In this document: positions 17,641 through 26,029 of the stretch, one piece after another
How the letters are laid out: each line of letters opens with the position of its first letter
How positions within the stretch are numbered: the first letter of the stretch is position 1
Origin: Rhizophagus sp. LPA8_4_AMF
Taxonomy: Eukaryota; Glomeromycota; Glomeromycetes; Glomerales; Glomeraceae
Length of the DNA stretch: 26,648 nt
NCBI GenBank assembly: GCA_021464525.1
Contig: JADRCO010000774.1
Coordinates: 1-26,648 of the forward strand
Direction: 5' to 3'
Program-made: the position numbers and the translations under genes
The notes under the pieces: model-generated
Databases searched by the model: none
What the model was told of the DNA's origin: nothing
Seen by the model: the letters and a program-made list of their open reading frames with translations, nothing else

Positions 17641-17838
17641 CTATTTTTTACTTCTCCCACGACTTAAAATCTGTTCCTGGTGGATTTGAGTTTGACGGCA
17701 AAAAGGACAATATTTTTTTAAACTTAACTTAACTTCTTGCTGGAGATTTCTGGCTCTCCGAGTGAGATAATTCTGACGCTTTTTACCTTCTTTTTTTAAA
17801 CAGTTCTGGCAATTTAAGAACAATTTAACGGCTACCAT
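17641..17838 (-). CDS. rpmG: Ribosomal protein bL33
   Basis: bL33 is a small basic protein of the large ribosomal subunit. The 65-aa product begins MVAVKLFLNCQNC and later has LSLKKYCPFCRQTQIHQE, matching the family pattern of two zinc-binding Cys pairs (C10/C13, C44/C47) around a basic strand and ending with the typical His-containing turn. It is longer than usual (about 50 aa) because of extra basic residues in the middle and at the C-terminus. It starts 3 nt after the stop of the yneF-like gene, so both are in one operon. The Cys-containing (zinc) form is present. Confidence 0.85.
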   Translation of the reverse strand: MVAVKLFLNCQNCLKKEGKKRQNYLTRRARNLQQEVKLSLKKYCPFCRQTQIHQEQILSRGRSKK

Positions 17839-17841
17839 GAA

Positions 17842-18132
17842 TTATTTTCGTTTTTTCCTTTTAATTTTGGTTTTGACTGGATTGGGTTTTTTTTCTTTTT
17901 TAGTTTCCTCTTTCATTTGAGTAGTAATTCGGTTTAAATCCTCCTCCTTTATTTTTCGCCCAAAAAAACTTCCCATTTCTTGGTAAGATTTACGGACTGA
18001 CTCCTGGTAATTTTTTTCGATTTCCTGGAGTTTTTTCCCAAGAAGTCAACGAGCAAAATAAAAACCCGCGATTGCTCCCACTAACAAAGAAACTACAATT
18101 AATAAGAGTGCTTGACCAATTATTTCTGACAT
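17842..18132 (-). CDS. YneF-like (UPF0154) small membrane protein
   Basis: A 96-aa protein with an N-terminal membrane helix (ALLLIVVSLLVGAIAGFYFARWLL). A cytosolic helical part follows, with a motif near RKSYQEMGSFFGRKIKEEDLNRI that resembles the conserved C-terminal half of the YneF/UPF0154 family of Firmicutes and Mollicutes, and then a long Lys/Arg tail not usual in the family. Molecular function of the family is not established. A perfect TATAAT ends 11 nt before the ATG. It is the first gene of a tight operon continuing with rpmG, a membrane zinc-ribbon protein, a membrane AAA+ ATPase and proS. Confidence 0.65.
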
Positions 18133-18143
18133 ATATTAATTTT

Positions 18144-18149
18144 ATTATA
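18144..18149 (-). promoter_or_regulatory. TATAAT -10 box of the yneF-like/rpmG/proS operon
   Basis: A perfect TATAAT on the minus strand ends 11 nt before the ATG at 18132. It lies just downstream of the tRNA-Arg gene on the same strand. Confidence 0.55.
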
Positions 18150-18162
18150 CTTCATAAATTAT

Positions 18163-18239
18163 TGGAGCACCCGCAAGGAGTTGAACCCTGCCCTCCTGAT
18201 CCGAAGTCAGACATTCAACAGCCGGTAAACTACAGGTGC
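18163..18239 (-). tRNA. trnR: tRNA-Arg(UCG)
   Basis: The 77-nt gene has encoded CCA and a full cloverleaf. The acceptor is GCACCTG/CGGGTGC, the D-stem GTTT/GAAT has a ten-nt loop containing GG, the anticodon TCG is at 18202-18204, and the T-arm is CAGGG-TTCAACT-CCTTG. The discriminator is U73, where A or G is usual for Arg. It reads CGN, above all CGA, which is common in the genes here. It serves as a normal-structure control for the unusual tRNAs of this window. Confidence 0.93.
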
Positions 18240-18300
18240 TTTTTTTGGATATATAATTTAGTTATAAACAAAAATAAATGTTTTTTAAATATTTTTATAT

Positions 18301-19227
18301 ATGCTTTACGACTTAATTATTGTCGGAGCCGGACCAGCCGGTTTAACGGCAGTAATTTATGCTAAACGAGCCTTTCTAAAAACTTTAATTTTCGAAAAGT
18401 CTATCCGCGGAGGGAAGTTAAACAAAACTGCGGAAGTTGAAAATTATCCGGCCTTTCTTTCCATTAAAGGACCTGAGTTAGCCCAAAAAATGACCCAGCA
18501 TGCTCTTAATTATGGAGTTGAGTGAAGCGACCAAGAAGTAATTAAAATTGAAAAAAAACTCGCCGAATTCGTTATCCAAACCAACCAAAAAGAAACTTTT
18601 AGCAGTAAAGCGGTGATTATAGCTTCCGGAGCAATTGAAAATGAACTGAAAGTAAAAGGAGAAAAAGAGTTTACTAACCGGGGAGTTTCTTATTGTGCGA
18701 TTTGTGATGGATTTCTTTTCGCCAAAAAAGAAGTGGCGGTGGTAGGAGGAGGCTACTCGGCGCTCGAAGCGGCTCTCTACCTAAGTAATATTGCCGCCAA
18801 AGTTTATTTAATTCACCGGCGAGAGAGTTTCAGAACCGAAAAAGAAATAATTGAAAAAATTCAAACTAATCCCAAGATAAATTTTTTTTTGAATTCGGTA
18901 ATCACTGAAATCCACGGGCAATCGACAGTCGAAAAAGTAATTATTCAGAAACTTAACACTAACACTTTCCAAGAACTACTAGTCCAGGCCATTTTTCCTT
19001 GTATTGGCTTAACTCCTTACAGCCAATTTACCCACCAATTAGGAGTTTGCGACCCGCAAAGTTATATTCGAATTAAGGAGGATTGTTCGACCACCATCCC
19101 GGGACTATTTGCAGCTGGCGATGTGGCTCGGAGTTCGGAAAAAAAAATTAAACAAATCGTTACGGCCGTTTCCGAAGGAGCCATTGCGGCCCAATCGGCG
19201 ATTGAATACTTAAATAAAATTAAATAA
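18301..19227 (+). CDS. trxB: Thioredoxin reductase
   Basis: TrxB is a flavoprotein that passes electrons from NADPH through FAD and a disulfide to thioredoxin in the cytosol. The 308-aa frame has the FAD-binding GAGPAG (residues ~9-14), the redox-active CAIC (132-135, followed by DG), and the NADPH-binding GGGYSALEAA (~149-158) with the HRRESFR motif. The FAD-binding GLFAAGDV lies near the C-terminus, and the length is standard. One UGA-Trp is used. The ATG at 18301 follows TAAATA by 9 nt without a Shine-Dalgarno motif. The next gene begins 2 nt after the stop, so trxB heads a plus-strand operon. Confidence 0.96.
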
Positions 19228-19229
19228 AT

Positions 19230-19832
19230 ATGTTCCTTTTTGCTACCGGTTCTCGAGATTTAATTGTTAAGTTTTCAGTAGCCGGTTTAGTTTCTGCTTT
19301 TATTATTTATCGCAACTCAAAAGAAAATAATCGCCGAGTTTTTCAGTGGAAAAATATCTTTTTTCTTTTTGGGCTAACTTACTTGTGGCTTTATGCAACT
19401 CTTTTAATACATGAATTAGGCCATGCTATTCCCGGCCATTTTACTGGTTCGCAGATTCCGGAAATAAGTTTGGGAACTGACCCCACTCTAATTGTATTTT
19501 CCCAAGTAGGAAATTTGAAATTTGACCTGATTTGAAAACTTCTTCCGTTAGGAGGATATACTGCTTTTCGGGGTATAGAAACTAAGTTGGTTCACATATT
19601 CACGCTGGCTACCGGAGTAATTTTTGAATTTTTATTTTCTTGGTCAGTTTATTTCTGATTAAAAAATAGAGCAAAAGCAAGGGGCGAAAAAACTCTCGGC
19701 CAAACTTGAATGATTGATTATTTAATTCCAGTCATCTTTGGGGTTTCTTTGATTTGTAATTGCATCCCCTTTATTTTACCTGATTCGGATTATACCAAAA
19801 TTACTAAACTCTTGTTAGGTGGAAAAGAGTAA
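19230..19832 (+). CDS. M50-like membrane zinc metalloprotease
   Basis: A 200-aa polytopic membrane protein with about four or five hydrophobic segments. A helix carries LLIHELGHAIPGHFTG, that is HELGH, the HEXXH zinc site typical of site-2-protease (M50) and related intramembrane proteases. A second conserved-looking segment, LLPLGGYTAFRG, resembles the LPxGGY-type membrane loop found after the active site in M50 proteins. Family M50 enzymes cut membrane-embedded helices. No PDZ domain is present. UGA-Trp codons occur throughout. It starts 2 nt after trxB and is followed by another membrane protein. Substrate unknown; the tail-anchored proteins of this region are only speculative candidates. 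Confidence 0.75.
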
Positions 19833-19875
19833 TTGGTGCTTATTGATAAATATTTTGCTAAAAATTAAATAATAA

Positions 19876-20786
19876 TGGCTACCCTTCTCAGTCAGAGGTC
19901 TAAATCGAGCAAAAAAAAACTCCTCCTTTTAGCAATTATTTTTTCTCACTTCTTACCTTTAATTGTCGCTGCTTTTTATGATAAGGCGCTCCATTCCAGT
20001 CGTGGTCTCGAATTAAGTAAACTGAAATTTTGGCTCTGATTTTTTATGTGGTGGTCGGCCTGAACTTCTTTGTTGACTATTCCCTGGGCACTTTATAAAT
20101 TATGGCGCCCGGCGCACCCAAAAAGTGGTTATTGAGAGCAGTTAATCGATTTAATCATTGTTGAAACTAATTTATTAAGCGGAGTAATTTTTTGCTGGGG
20201 AGGATTTTTTCTAACTAAACCTCACAAACCGACCATTACTTATCCCTTAGTAGGTCAGATCGTCACAGTTAAAGTCTGATATTTTTATAACTTTTTTTGG
20301 CACTTACTGGCTCCTGGATTAGTCCTTTATTATTTTTGGGAATACAGTTCCGTGGACCAGTTGAAACGGCAAAAAAAACTCGGTTTAATCGCTAGTTTAC
20401 TTAATCCTACCCTCTGTCTTTTTTATAATATGCTTCGCCCTCATGTGAGTAATTATTATTCGGCTAAAAAATTTCCTCAACCACACGCTTATCCGAGCGA
20501 CTATCCCTACGCTCCTTTTTTTTGGATTAATGCTCAAACCGCGAGCAAAAATGAAGCCCAAATTAAACAATTGGGACAAAAAAGTAGATTTTATTTTTGG
20601 CATACCTGACCGGACTGGCTCCAAAGTTTAACCTGGTTGACAATTACGGTAATTTTCTGGTATCTTGTATTTTCCGGCTTATTTTGAACTCTAATTAAAC
20701 TTAAGGGCAAAAAGATTTTAAGGCCTTTTTTTTTACTCATTTTGGTTGGATTTGGATTTTTACTTTTTTTAAGTAATGTGATTTAA
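19876..20786 (+). CDS. Polytopic membrane protein, frame switch at an A8 run near its start
   Basis: The main frame (from about 19905 to the TAA at 20784-20786) encodes ~290 residues with about six hydrophobic segments rich in Trp, Phe and Tyr, many Trp as UGA. It has no ATG near its beginning. The natural start, ATG GCT ACC at 19876, is in another frame that runs 14 codons (Ser/Lys-rich) to an A8 run at 19912-19919 and would meet TAG at 19930. One extra A joins both parts into one protein. This may be a homopolymer sequencing error, a real mutation, or a site of slippage. No family recognised. It lies between the M50-like gene and rpmJ. Confidence 0.65.
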
Positions 20787-20802
20787 AATTAATAATATAC
20801 TC

Positions 20803-20925
20803 ATGAAAGTTCGTAGTTCAATTAAAAAAATAAAAGATTGTAAGTCTTGTTATACCACTTGTCGTAAGGGTCACCATTATATTTACTGTCGCAAAGACCC
20901 CAAGCATAAACAAAGGCAGGGTTAA
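20803..20925 (+). CDS. rpmJ: Ribosomal protein bL36
   Basis: bL36 is the smallest protein of the large ribosomal subunit and binds one zinc. The 40-codon product begins [16 protein letters not shown] and ends DPKHKQRQG, the classic family termini. The zinc ligands C13, C16, C29 and H35 are all present; two extra residues precede the first Cys pair compared with the usual 37-38 aa form. The gene is too short for most gene finders. It lies between a membrane protein and lepA rather than next to infA, its usual neighbour, which is 2 kb away on the other strand. TAATAT precedes the ATG by 4 nt. Confidence 0.95.
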   Translation: MKVRSSIKKIKDCKSCYTTCRKGHHYIYCRKDPKHKQRQG

Positions 20926-20957
20926 AATTTATCTTTTTTTGAAAAACTTAATTAAGG

Positions 20958-22193
20958 ATGCAAGAAAAATTTCTAAAAGCCTTAATTTTTGATCTTTTGT
21001 ATAATAAATACTATGGGATAATTGTTTACGTGCGGATTTTTGAAGGAGAATTAGTTCGCGGACAAAAAATTAGGTTAGCAAGCAATCAAGTTTTATTTAG
21101 TATTGAAAGAGTAGGAGTAAAAGTGCCTCGAGAAGTCTTAAAAGAGCGGTTAATTACTGGCGAAATTGGTTGGTTTACGGCTAATATTTGAGATGCTCGA
21201 AAAGTTAAAGTGGGAGACACAGTCTTAGATTTAAACAATAACTCTCCTCCCTTAGCCGGCTACCAGGAAATAAGACCGAACGTTTATTCTAATTTGTATC
21301 CTTTGGAGAGTACACAGTATAAAGAGTTTCGAAAAGCCTTAGAAGAACTGCAAATCCAAGATAGCAGTTTAAGTTTGGAAACGATTGACTCCTCCCTTTT
21401 AGGTTCCGGATTCCGCTGCGGTTTTTTAGGATTATTGCACCAAGAAATTATTGAAACCAGAATCCGAAAAGAATATAATTGCGAAATTATTACTACTCCG
21501 CCCAGTGTAACTTATCGAGTAATTTTTGCGAATGGCAAAATTTTGGAAACTAACAACCCGCAACAAATTTCTGGTCCTGATAAAATAAGCACAATTGAGG
21601 AGTTATTTATTGAATTGAGTATCAACACTCCTAAAGAATACTTAGGAGAGATTAATCAGTTATGTCAAAATAAACGTGGTACTTTTCAATCTCAAGAGTG
21701 AAAAAGTGGTTCTTTTTCTCAACTGATTTACCATTTACCTTTTGCCGAATTTATTGCTGATTTTCACGATAAAATTAAGTCAATTTCGCATGGTTATGCT
21801 TCTTTTACTTACCAATTAGTCGGTTTTTACCCGAGCGATATCGTTAAAGTAGACATTTTACTAAATAACCAAATAATTCCAGATTTAACCTTTTTAGTTC
21901 ATCGTCAGTTTGCTTATGAAAAAGCTAAAACGGCTTGTCAACACTTAAAAACTACTCTCAATCGAGAAAGTTTTATGGTTCCAATTCAAGCTTGTATTGG
22001 CAAGCAAGTAATTGCCCGGGAAACTTTGCCCGCTTTAAAAAAAAATGTTATTTCGCGAATTCACGGACCAGGTTCCTTGGACCGCAAAAAAAAATTATTA
22101 GATAAACAAAAAAAAGGCAAAGCCCGAATGAAAAAATTAGGGAGGATTAGCTTGGATGCTAGAAGTTTAAAGGAATTTTTAAAAGCAAGATAA
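20958..22193 (+). CDS. lepA: Elongation factor 4 (LepA) without its GTPase domain
   Basis: LepA is normally a ~600-aa GTPase that binds the ribosome and promotes back-translocation or ribosome maturation. This 411-aa protein starts directly in domain II (MQEKFLKALIFDLLYNKYYG), corresponding to the family segment after the ~185-residue G domain. Then follow the linker RPNVYSNLYPLES, the domain III motif GFRCGFLGLLHQEII, domain V (SHGYASFTYQ) and the LepA-specific C-terminal domain (DRKKKLLDKQKKGKARMKKLG), all well kept. An in-frame stop (TAA, 20949-20951) just upstream and rpmJ before it leave no room for a G domain. One or more UGA-Trp codons are used. Conservation of the rest argues against simple decay; a G domain encoded elsewhere is possible. 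Confidence 0.92.
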
Positions 22194-22255
22194 GTTAAAA
22201 ATATTTAATGGATTTAGTATTATTTGAAATTACTGGAAAAATCAGAAGAATAAAT

Positions 22256-22270
22256 CAACTAAAAAAGTTG
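22256..22270 (+). terminator. Short hairpin after lepA
   Basis: CAACT and AGTTG pair around AAAAA. It is weak (5 bp) and has no T run, so this is only a possible end signal. The rest of 22194-22334 shows nothing else. Confidence 0.2.
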
Positions 22271-22334
22271 AGTTAGGAGAGAAATTTCGAAAATCCTCTT
22301 GCTTTCCTATTTTCCCTCCCGCTTATTAGTATTT

Positions 22335-22581
22335 TTAGCAAAAGAGTTCATAATCAGTTAAATAGCCAACACAAAAGATAAAAAAAACAAGCCCCAACAA
22401 ATACCTTCCGAAATCTCAAATTGTCCTTATCGACCATCTACTCGGAAACAAAAACAATACTGATAAAAAAATCGTTTCCACCTTGAATTTCAAGTAAAGC
22501 AGGTAAGCGATTAAAAAAAAAGAGAATAAACCTTATCATCACTCTCCACAGCGAAGGAAAAAAAGGAATTTCACTTTTCAT
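22335..22581 (-). CDS. Small membrane protein, frame switch at a T9 run
   Basis: From the ATG at 22581 about 20 codons (MKSEIPFFPSLWRVMIRFIL) lead to a run of nine T on the coding strand (22513-22521). As written, the frame meets a TAG after 47 codons. With one T fewer the reading enters a frame of ~60 codons with two hydrophobic helices (LIAYLLYLKF..., YLLGLVFFIFCVGYL), a UGA-Trp, and a TAA at 22335-22337, a much more natural membrane protein of about 80 residues. Either a sequencing error or a slippery homopolymer. It lies 61 nt after infA and may end the map-infA operon. No family recognised. Confidence 0.45.
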
Positions 22582-22642
22582 TTAATTAATTAGGGAGTTC
22601 AAAGAGATGAAAAACAATGAACTTCTAAACTATTTTTACAAT

Positions 22643-22858
22643 TTAATTTGACTTGACTAAACTTATTATCTGTCCGTTGGATAAATCGCGAAGGGGGAGT
22701 TTAACAATTACTTGGTCTCCAACCACAATTCTTTTAAGCCTCTTAATTGTTTTAACTTTAATAATTTGGCCATTTCTGAACTTAACTTGAAAGCAATTAT
22801 CTGGTAATTTTTTGATAACTTCGGCAGTTTCGTGTAAAAATTCTTGATTATTCTTCAT
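22643..22858 (-). CDS. infA: Translation initiation factor IF-1
   Basis: IF-1 is a small OB-fold protein that binds the A site of the 30S subunit during initiation. The 71-aa product has the family layout: an N-terminal strand after a short lead (HETAEVIKKLPDNCFQVKF), the central NGQIIKVKTIKRLKR, and the closing GDQVIVKLPLRDLSNGQI. Length and order are standard. The ATG overlaps the end of map by 11 nt (22848-22858), so the two are coupled, a map-infA order typical of Firmicutes and Mollicutes. The usual following gene rpmJ is not here but at 20803 on the other strand. Confidence 0.93.
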   Translation of the reverse strand: MKNNQEFLHETAEVIKKLPDNCFQVKFRNGQIIKVKTIKRLKRIVVGDQVIVKLPLRDLSNGQIISLVKSN

Positions 22859-23630
22859 AGTTAGTAATTATTTCTACTCCTTCATTCGTAATATAAAGAG
22901 TATGCTCAAAATGAGCGTTTAAATGACCATTGGTAGAAACTACGGTTCAATTATCCGAGGCTACTTTTACCTGATTATCACCAATTTGGACTAAGGGTTC
23001 AACGCAAATAAACATACCAGTTCGAATAACTTCTGGAGGACCGGTATAGTGATGTGAATTAGGAATAAAAGGAGCCTGGTGAAGATTTTGGCCAATCCCA
23101 TGTCCGCCATATTCGGCAATCGGAAAATAATTTCGATTTAAAATATACTTTTCAAGCATTTTTCCAATCTCTTGATTAGTGGTAATGTTAGGTTTAATGT
23201 TTTGAATAATGTAATCTAGGCTATTCTTAGTTACTTTTAAAAGGTTCTTTTTTTTTTGCTCAAATTCGGTTAGTAAGTTGGAGGGGGAACCATTCTCCAC
23301 TAGCACCGTTAAAGCTGCATCCGCATGGTAGCCTTGATAATGGCAAGCTACATCAACCGAAACCAAATCGCCAGACTGAAAAGGTTTATTAGTGGGAATA
23401 CCATGGGTTAATTCATGATTTACCGAAACACAAATCGAACTAGGAAAAATCTGCTTCTTGACTTCATAATTTAAACTGGAGGATTTTACTCCCTGCTCTT
23501 TCATTAATTGGCTCGCTAGATTTTCCAAATCTTTTCCGGAAATACCCGGCTTAATTTCGGCTTTTAATTTTTTTAAAATGTAGGCCACGGCTACTCCGGC
23601 TTTTCGAATACATTCCAGTTTTTTATCCAT
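22848..23630 (-). CDS. map: Methionine aminopeptidase, type I
   Basis: Map removes the initiator Met from nascent proteins using two metal ions. The 260-aa product has all five ligands in order: Asp in LVSVDVACH, Asp in GYHADAALTV, His in YGGHGIGQNLHQAP, Glu in FICVEPLVQ, and Glu in NAHFEHTLYITNEGVEIIT. The substrate-binding His of THGIPTN is also present. One UGA-Trp lies near the C-terminus. The ATG at 23630 follows TATATT by 7 nt, so the mRNA is likely leaderless. The 3' end overlaps infA by 11 nt. Confidence 0.96.
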
Positions 23631-23637
23631 TTAGAAA

Positions 23638-23643
23638 AATATA
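23638..23643 (-). promoter_or_regulatory. TATATT -10-like box of the map-infA operon
   Basis: TATATT on the minus strand ends 7 nt before the map start codon. The spacing matches the start of a leaderless transcript. Confidence 0.45.
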
Positions 23644-23721
23644 ATTTATTTTAAGTCAGTTTCATGTTTTGCTCGCGCAATAGCAAGAACAGAAAAAATC
23701 CAAAAAAGGTTATTTTTTAAC

Positions 23722-24609
23722 TTAGCGTTTCCTTTTTCAAAAAATAAAAGATAATCCGGCAACTAAAACAATTGCTACTCCAATCACTAAACTAACTATC
23801 AGTGTTCGGTGAGAAGGATTTTTATCTTTTTGAGGAGGAGATGGTGAGTTTGGTGGGATTTCGGGTATTTGTTCGTCTTTTAACTCTTTTTCTTTAATTT
23901 GGAGGGCTCGGCAAAAGGCTTTCAAGGCAAGTTTATTATCTATCCCTGCAAAAGTTAACATTAGACAACGAAAATCATCCTCGTCATCATATACTCACCA
24001 AAATTGACCTACAATTTTATTATTACTTTTTAAACTTCCGTCGGCTCGACCGGGCGAAAAACCAGGAATACGACCGTTAACATTAGTGCTAATTTCCTCG
24101 TCTAGTTTTACTCCCAAAATCTCCTCTATTTTCGGTTGAACTATCTTTTGCTTATATTCTTTATCCCCCGCACTTTTAGAAAAAAGAAAAAGAAAATGCA
24201 TAGCAAGTAAACTACTACCACCATATTTTTTTTCGTAGGCTTGCTCCACTATTGCCGGTTTTTGCAAATATGGCTCTATTTCTTGGCGGGCTTTTTGAAT
24301 TGAGTTTAAAAGAGTTTTATTATCGGTTAAGTTTTTTTTAATACCTAAATTACAATGTTTTTCTCATTTATCCTCAAACTCGCTAATTTGGTCCTCGGTT
24401 TTATCTCCGACCTCTTTTTCAATTATTTCGGTTAACCCTTTTTTTAAATAAACCTCCTTTACAACGGGGAGATTTTTTTTTTTATCACAACAAGTAGCAC
24501 AATAATTCGCCCGGCTAGCCTTTTCACGATTAAGTGGAATACCAGTAATAAGTCAGTATTTATTAGTCAATTCTTTTTTACAATCATAACATTTTCGCGG
24601 ATAAACCAT
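23722..24609 (-). CDS. Zinc-ribbon protein with C-terminal membrane anchor
   Basis: A 295-aa protein. Its N-terminus has C7-x2-C10 (CYDCKKEL) and C37-x2-C40 (CATCC), a zinc-ribbon layout, then a Lys/Glu-rich helical middle and a mixed region with LLAMHFLFLFSKS and WVYDDEDDF. A Pro-rich linker (PEIPPNSPSPPQ) precedes one hydrophobic helix (TLIVSLVIGVAIVLVAGLSFIFW) and a basic end KRKR. The predicted topology is a cytosolic body with a tail anchor, like two other proteins of this window. Several UGA-Trp codons. The ATG at 24609 follows TATAAA by 11 nt and lies 19 nt downstream of tRNA-Pro on the same strand. No family recognised. Confidence 0.7.
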
Positions 24610-24628
24610 TTTTTATTTTTTTTATATC

Positions 24629-24692
24629 TGGTCGGAAGGCCCAGAATCGAACTGAGTATCCCTCGCTCCCAAAGCGAGTATCTTACCATCCG
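24629..24692 (-). tRNA. trnP: tRNA-Pro(UGG) lacking the D-arm
   Basis: The 64-nt gene including encoded CCA has acceptor CGGATGG/CCTTCCG (one U-U mismatch), discriminator A73, and a perfect anticodon stem CTCGC/GCGAG with loop TTTGGGA (anticodon TGG at 24669-24671). It also has a five-nt variable loop and a normal T-arm (CTCAG-TTCGATT-CTGGG). Between acceptor and anticodon stems stand only seven nt (TAAGATA) where a bacterial tRNA has a 19-nt or so D-arm region. The C1-G72 pair and A73 are bacterial tRNA-Pro identity elements. It is either a functional mitochondria-like reduced tRNA or a deletion derivative. Confidence 0.8.
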
Positions 24693-24706
24693 ACCCCCTC
24701 CCGAAT

Positions 24707-24796
24707 TGGCGAAGACGGAGGGTACTGCCCCCCCACATGCAAAATTGCACACATGGTTTTCGAGACCAGTCCCTTGGCTATTCGAGGCACGTCTTC
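24707..24796 (-). tRNA. trnS: tRNA-Ser(CGA) with degenerate D and T loops
   Basis: A 90-nt class II tRNA with encoded CCA. The acceptor is a perfect GAAGACG/CGTCTTC with discriminator G73 as in tRNA-Ser. The anticodon stem-loop is CTGGT-CTCGAAA-ACCAT with anticodon CGA at 24760-24762. A long variable arm pairs GTGCA with TGCAT. The T-stem is GGGGG/CCCTC but its loop is GGCAGTA instead of TTCRANT. The D region can pair CCT/AGG but its loop has no GG. It reads UCG. It lies 14 nt upstream of tRNA-Pro on the same strand. Confidence 0.8.
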
Positions 24797-24847
24797 ATTT
24801 TAATTTAATTTTAGTACTTAAACTTATTATATATAAATTATATTCAA

Positions 24848-26029
24848 GTGCATTTAGAAAGTATACATTTATCTGAAAAAATTAAAACTAGACTAATCCA
24901 GACTGGTTATCAAAAACTAACTGACGTTCAGTTAAAAGTTATCCCCCTCATTTTAGAAAAAAAGAATGTCGTCGCCCAATCCCGAACTGGAACTGGAAAA
25001 ACGGCCGCTTTTTTAATTCCTATTCTGGATGCTGATTTTTGAAAAAATCGTCCCATTCGCCAGCAACCCCAAGTACTTATTTTAGAACCTACTCGCGAAC
25101 TGGCCCTCCAAGTCAATAAAGAAGCCCAAAAAATTGCCCCTCCGACGAGTAATTTAAAAATCCTAACCGTTTACGGACAAGAATCAATTCAGCGCCAAAC
25201 GCAAATTTTACGAGGAGGAGTAGATATAGTAGTTGGGACCCTTGGCCGGGTCGAACATCACTTGCGCGAGAAAAACTTTCAAATCAACGACCTAAAATTT
25301 TTAGTTTTAGATGAAGTCGACGAAATGATTAATGAAGGCTTTTTACCTACTACCGAATGGATAATTAAAAAAATTCCAGTCAATTGTCAAATCTTGCTTT
25401 TTTCGGCCACGGTTTCATCCGAAGTGAAAACCTTTGCGGAGCGTTTTTTAAAAAATCCCCAGTTTGTAGTTAGCCAGCCGGAACAAACCCAAGTTAACAA
25501 TATTCAACAATATTATTTAAAATCTTACCCTACCAAGAATCAAACCTTAGTAGATTTAATTGTTTCGCTTAACCAAGATAAAAAAGCTATAACCTTAGTT
25601 TTCGTGAATACTAAGCGGCAAGTGGAATTTATTGATAAGTTAATTGGAAAAAAAGAAAGCCTTAGGCAAAAAGGTTTAGTGATTAACTTTTTACATGGCG
25701 GATTACGACAAAGTAAACGAATTAAAATTCTCGATAAGTTTCGAAACCGACAAATTTCCATTTTAGTAGTTACTGATGTGTTAGGACGTGGTATCCATAT
25801 TGATGATGTAGACTACGTAATTAACTACGACATTCCGCAAAACCCGGCTTCTTATACCCACCGAATTGGGCGTACTGGTCGGGCCGAAAGTAAGGGGATG
25901 GCGATAACTTTAGTCAATTCCGAAACTGAAGTTAAAGATTTATTAAGAATTGCCCGTCGACAGGGGTTTAAAATCAACGAGTACAAGTTAAATTCCCAAA
26001 AAGGGGAAGATTATCGGGAAAAAAATTAA
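24848..26029 (+). CDS. DEAD-box RNA helicase (DEVD variant)
   Basis: A 393-aa ATP-dependent RNA helicase core. In order: Q-motif region (TGYQKLTDVQLKVIP), motif I SRTGTGKT, Ia PTRELALQV, the Ib region GTLGRVEHHL, motif II DEVD (normally DEAD), motif III SAT, motif IV VFVNTKRQVEF, motif V VTDVLGRGI, motif VI HRIGRTGRAES. The protein stops soon after domain 2, with no C-terminal extension. The DEVD change at the third residue is the only notable departure; the two metal-linked acids are kept. The start is GTG at 24848 with TATAAA 10 nt upstream. Likely roles are ribosome assembly or mRNA decay. It converges with and overlaps the EIIA-like gene by 4 nt at the stops. Confidence 0.94.

Noticed and set aside
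24567-24752. A 61-codon minus-strand frame
   Set aside because: It overlaps tRNA-Pro and tRNA-Ser and is not a gene.
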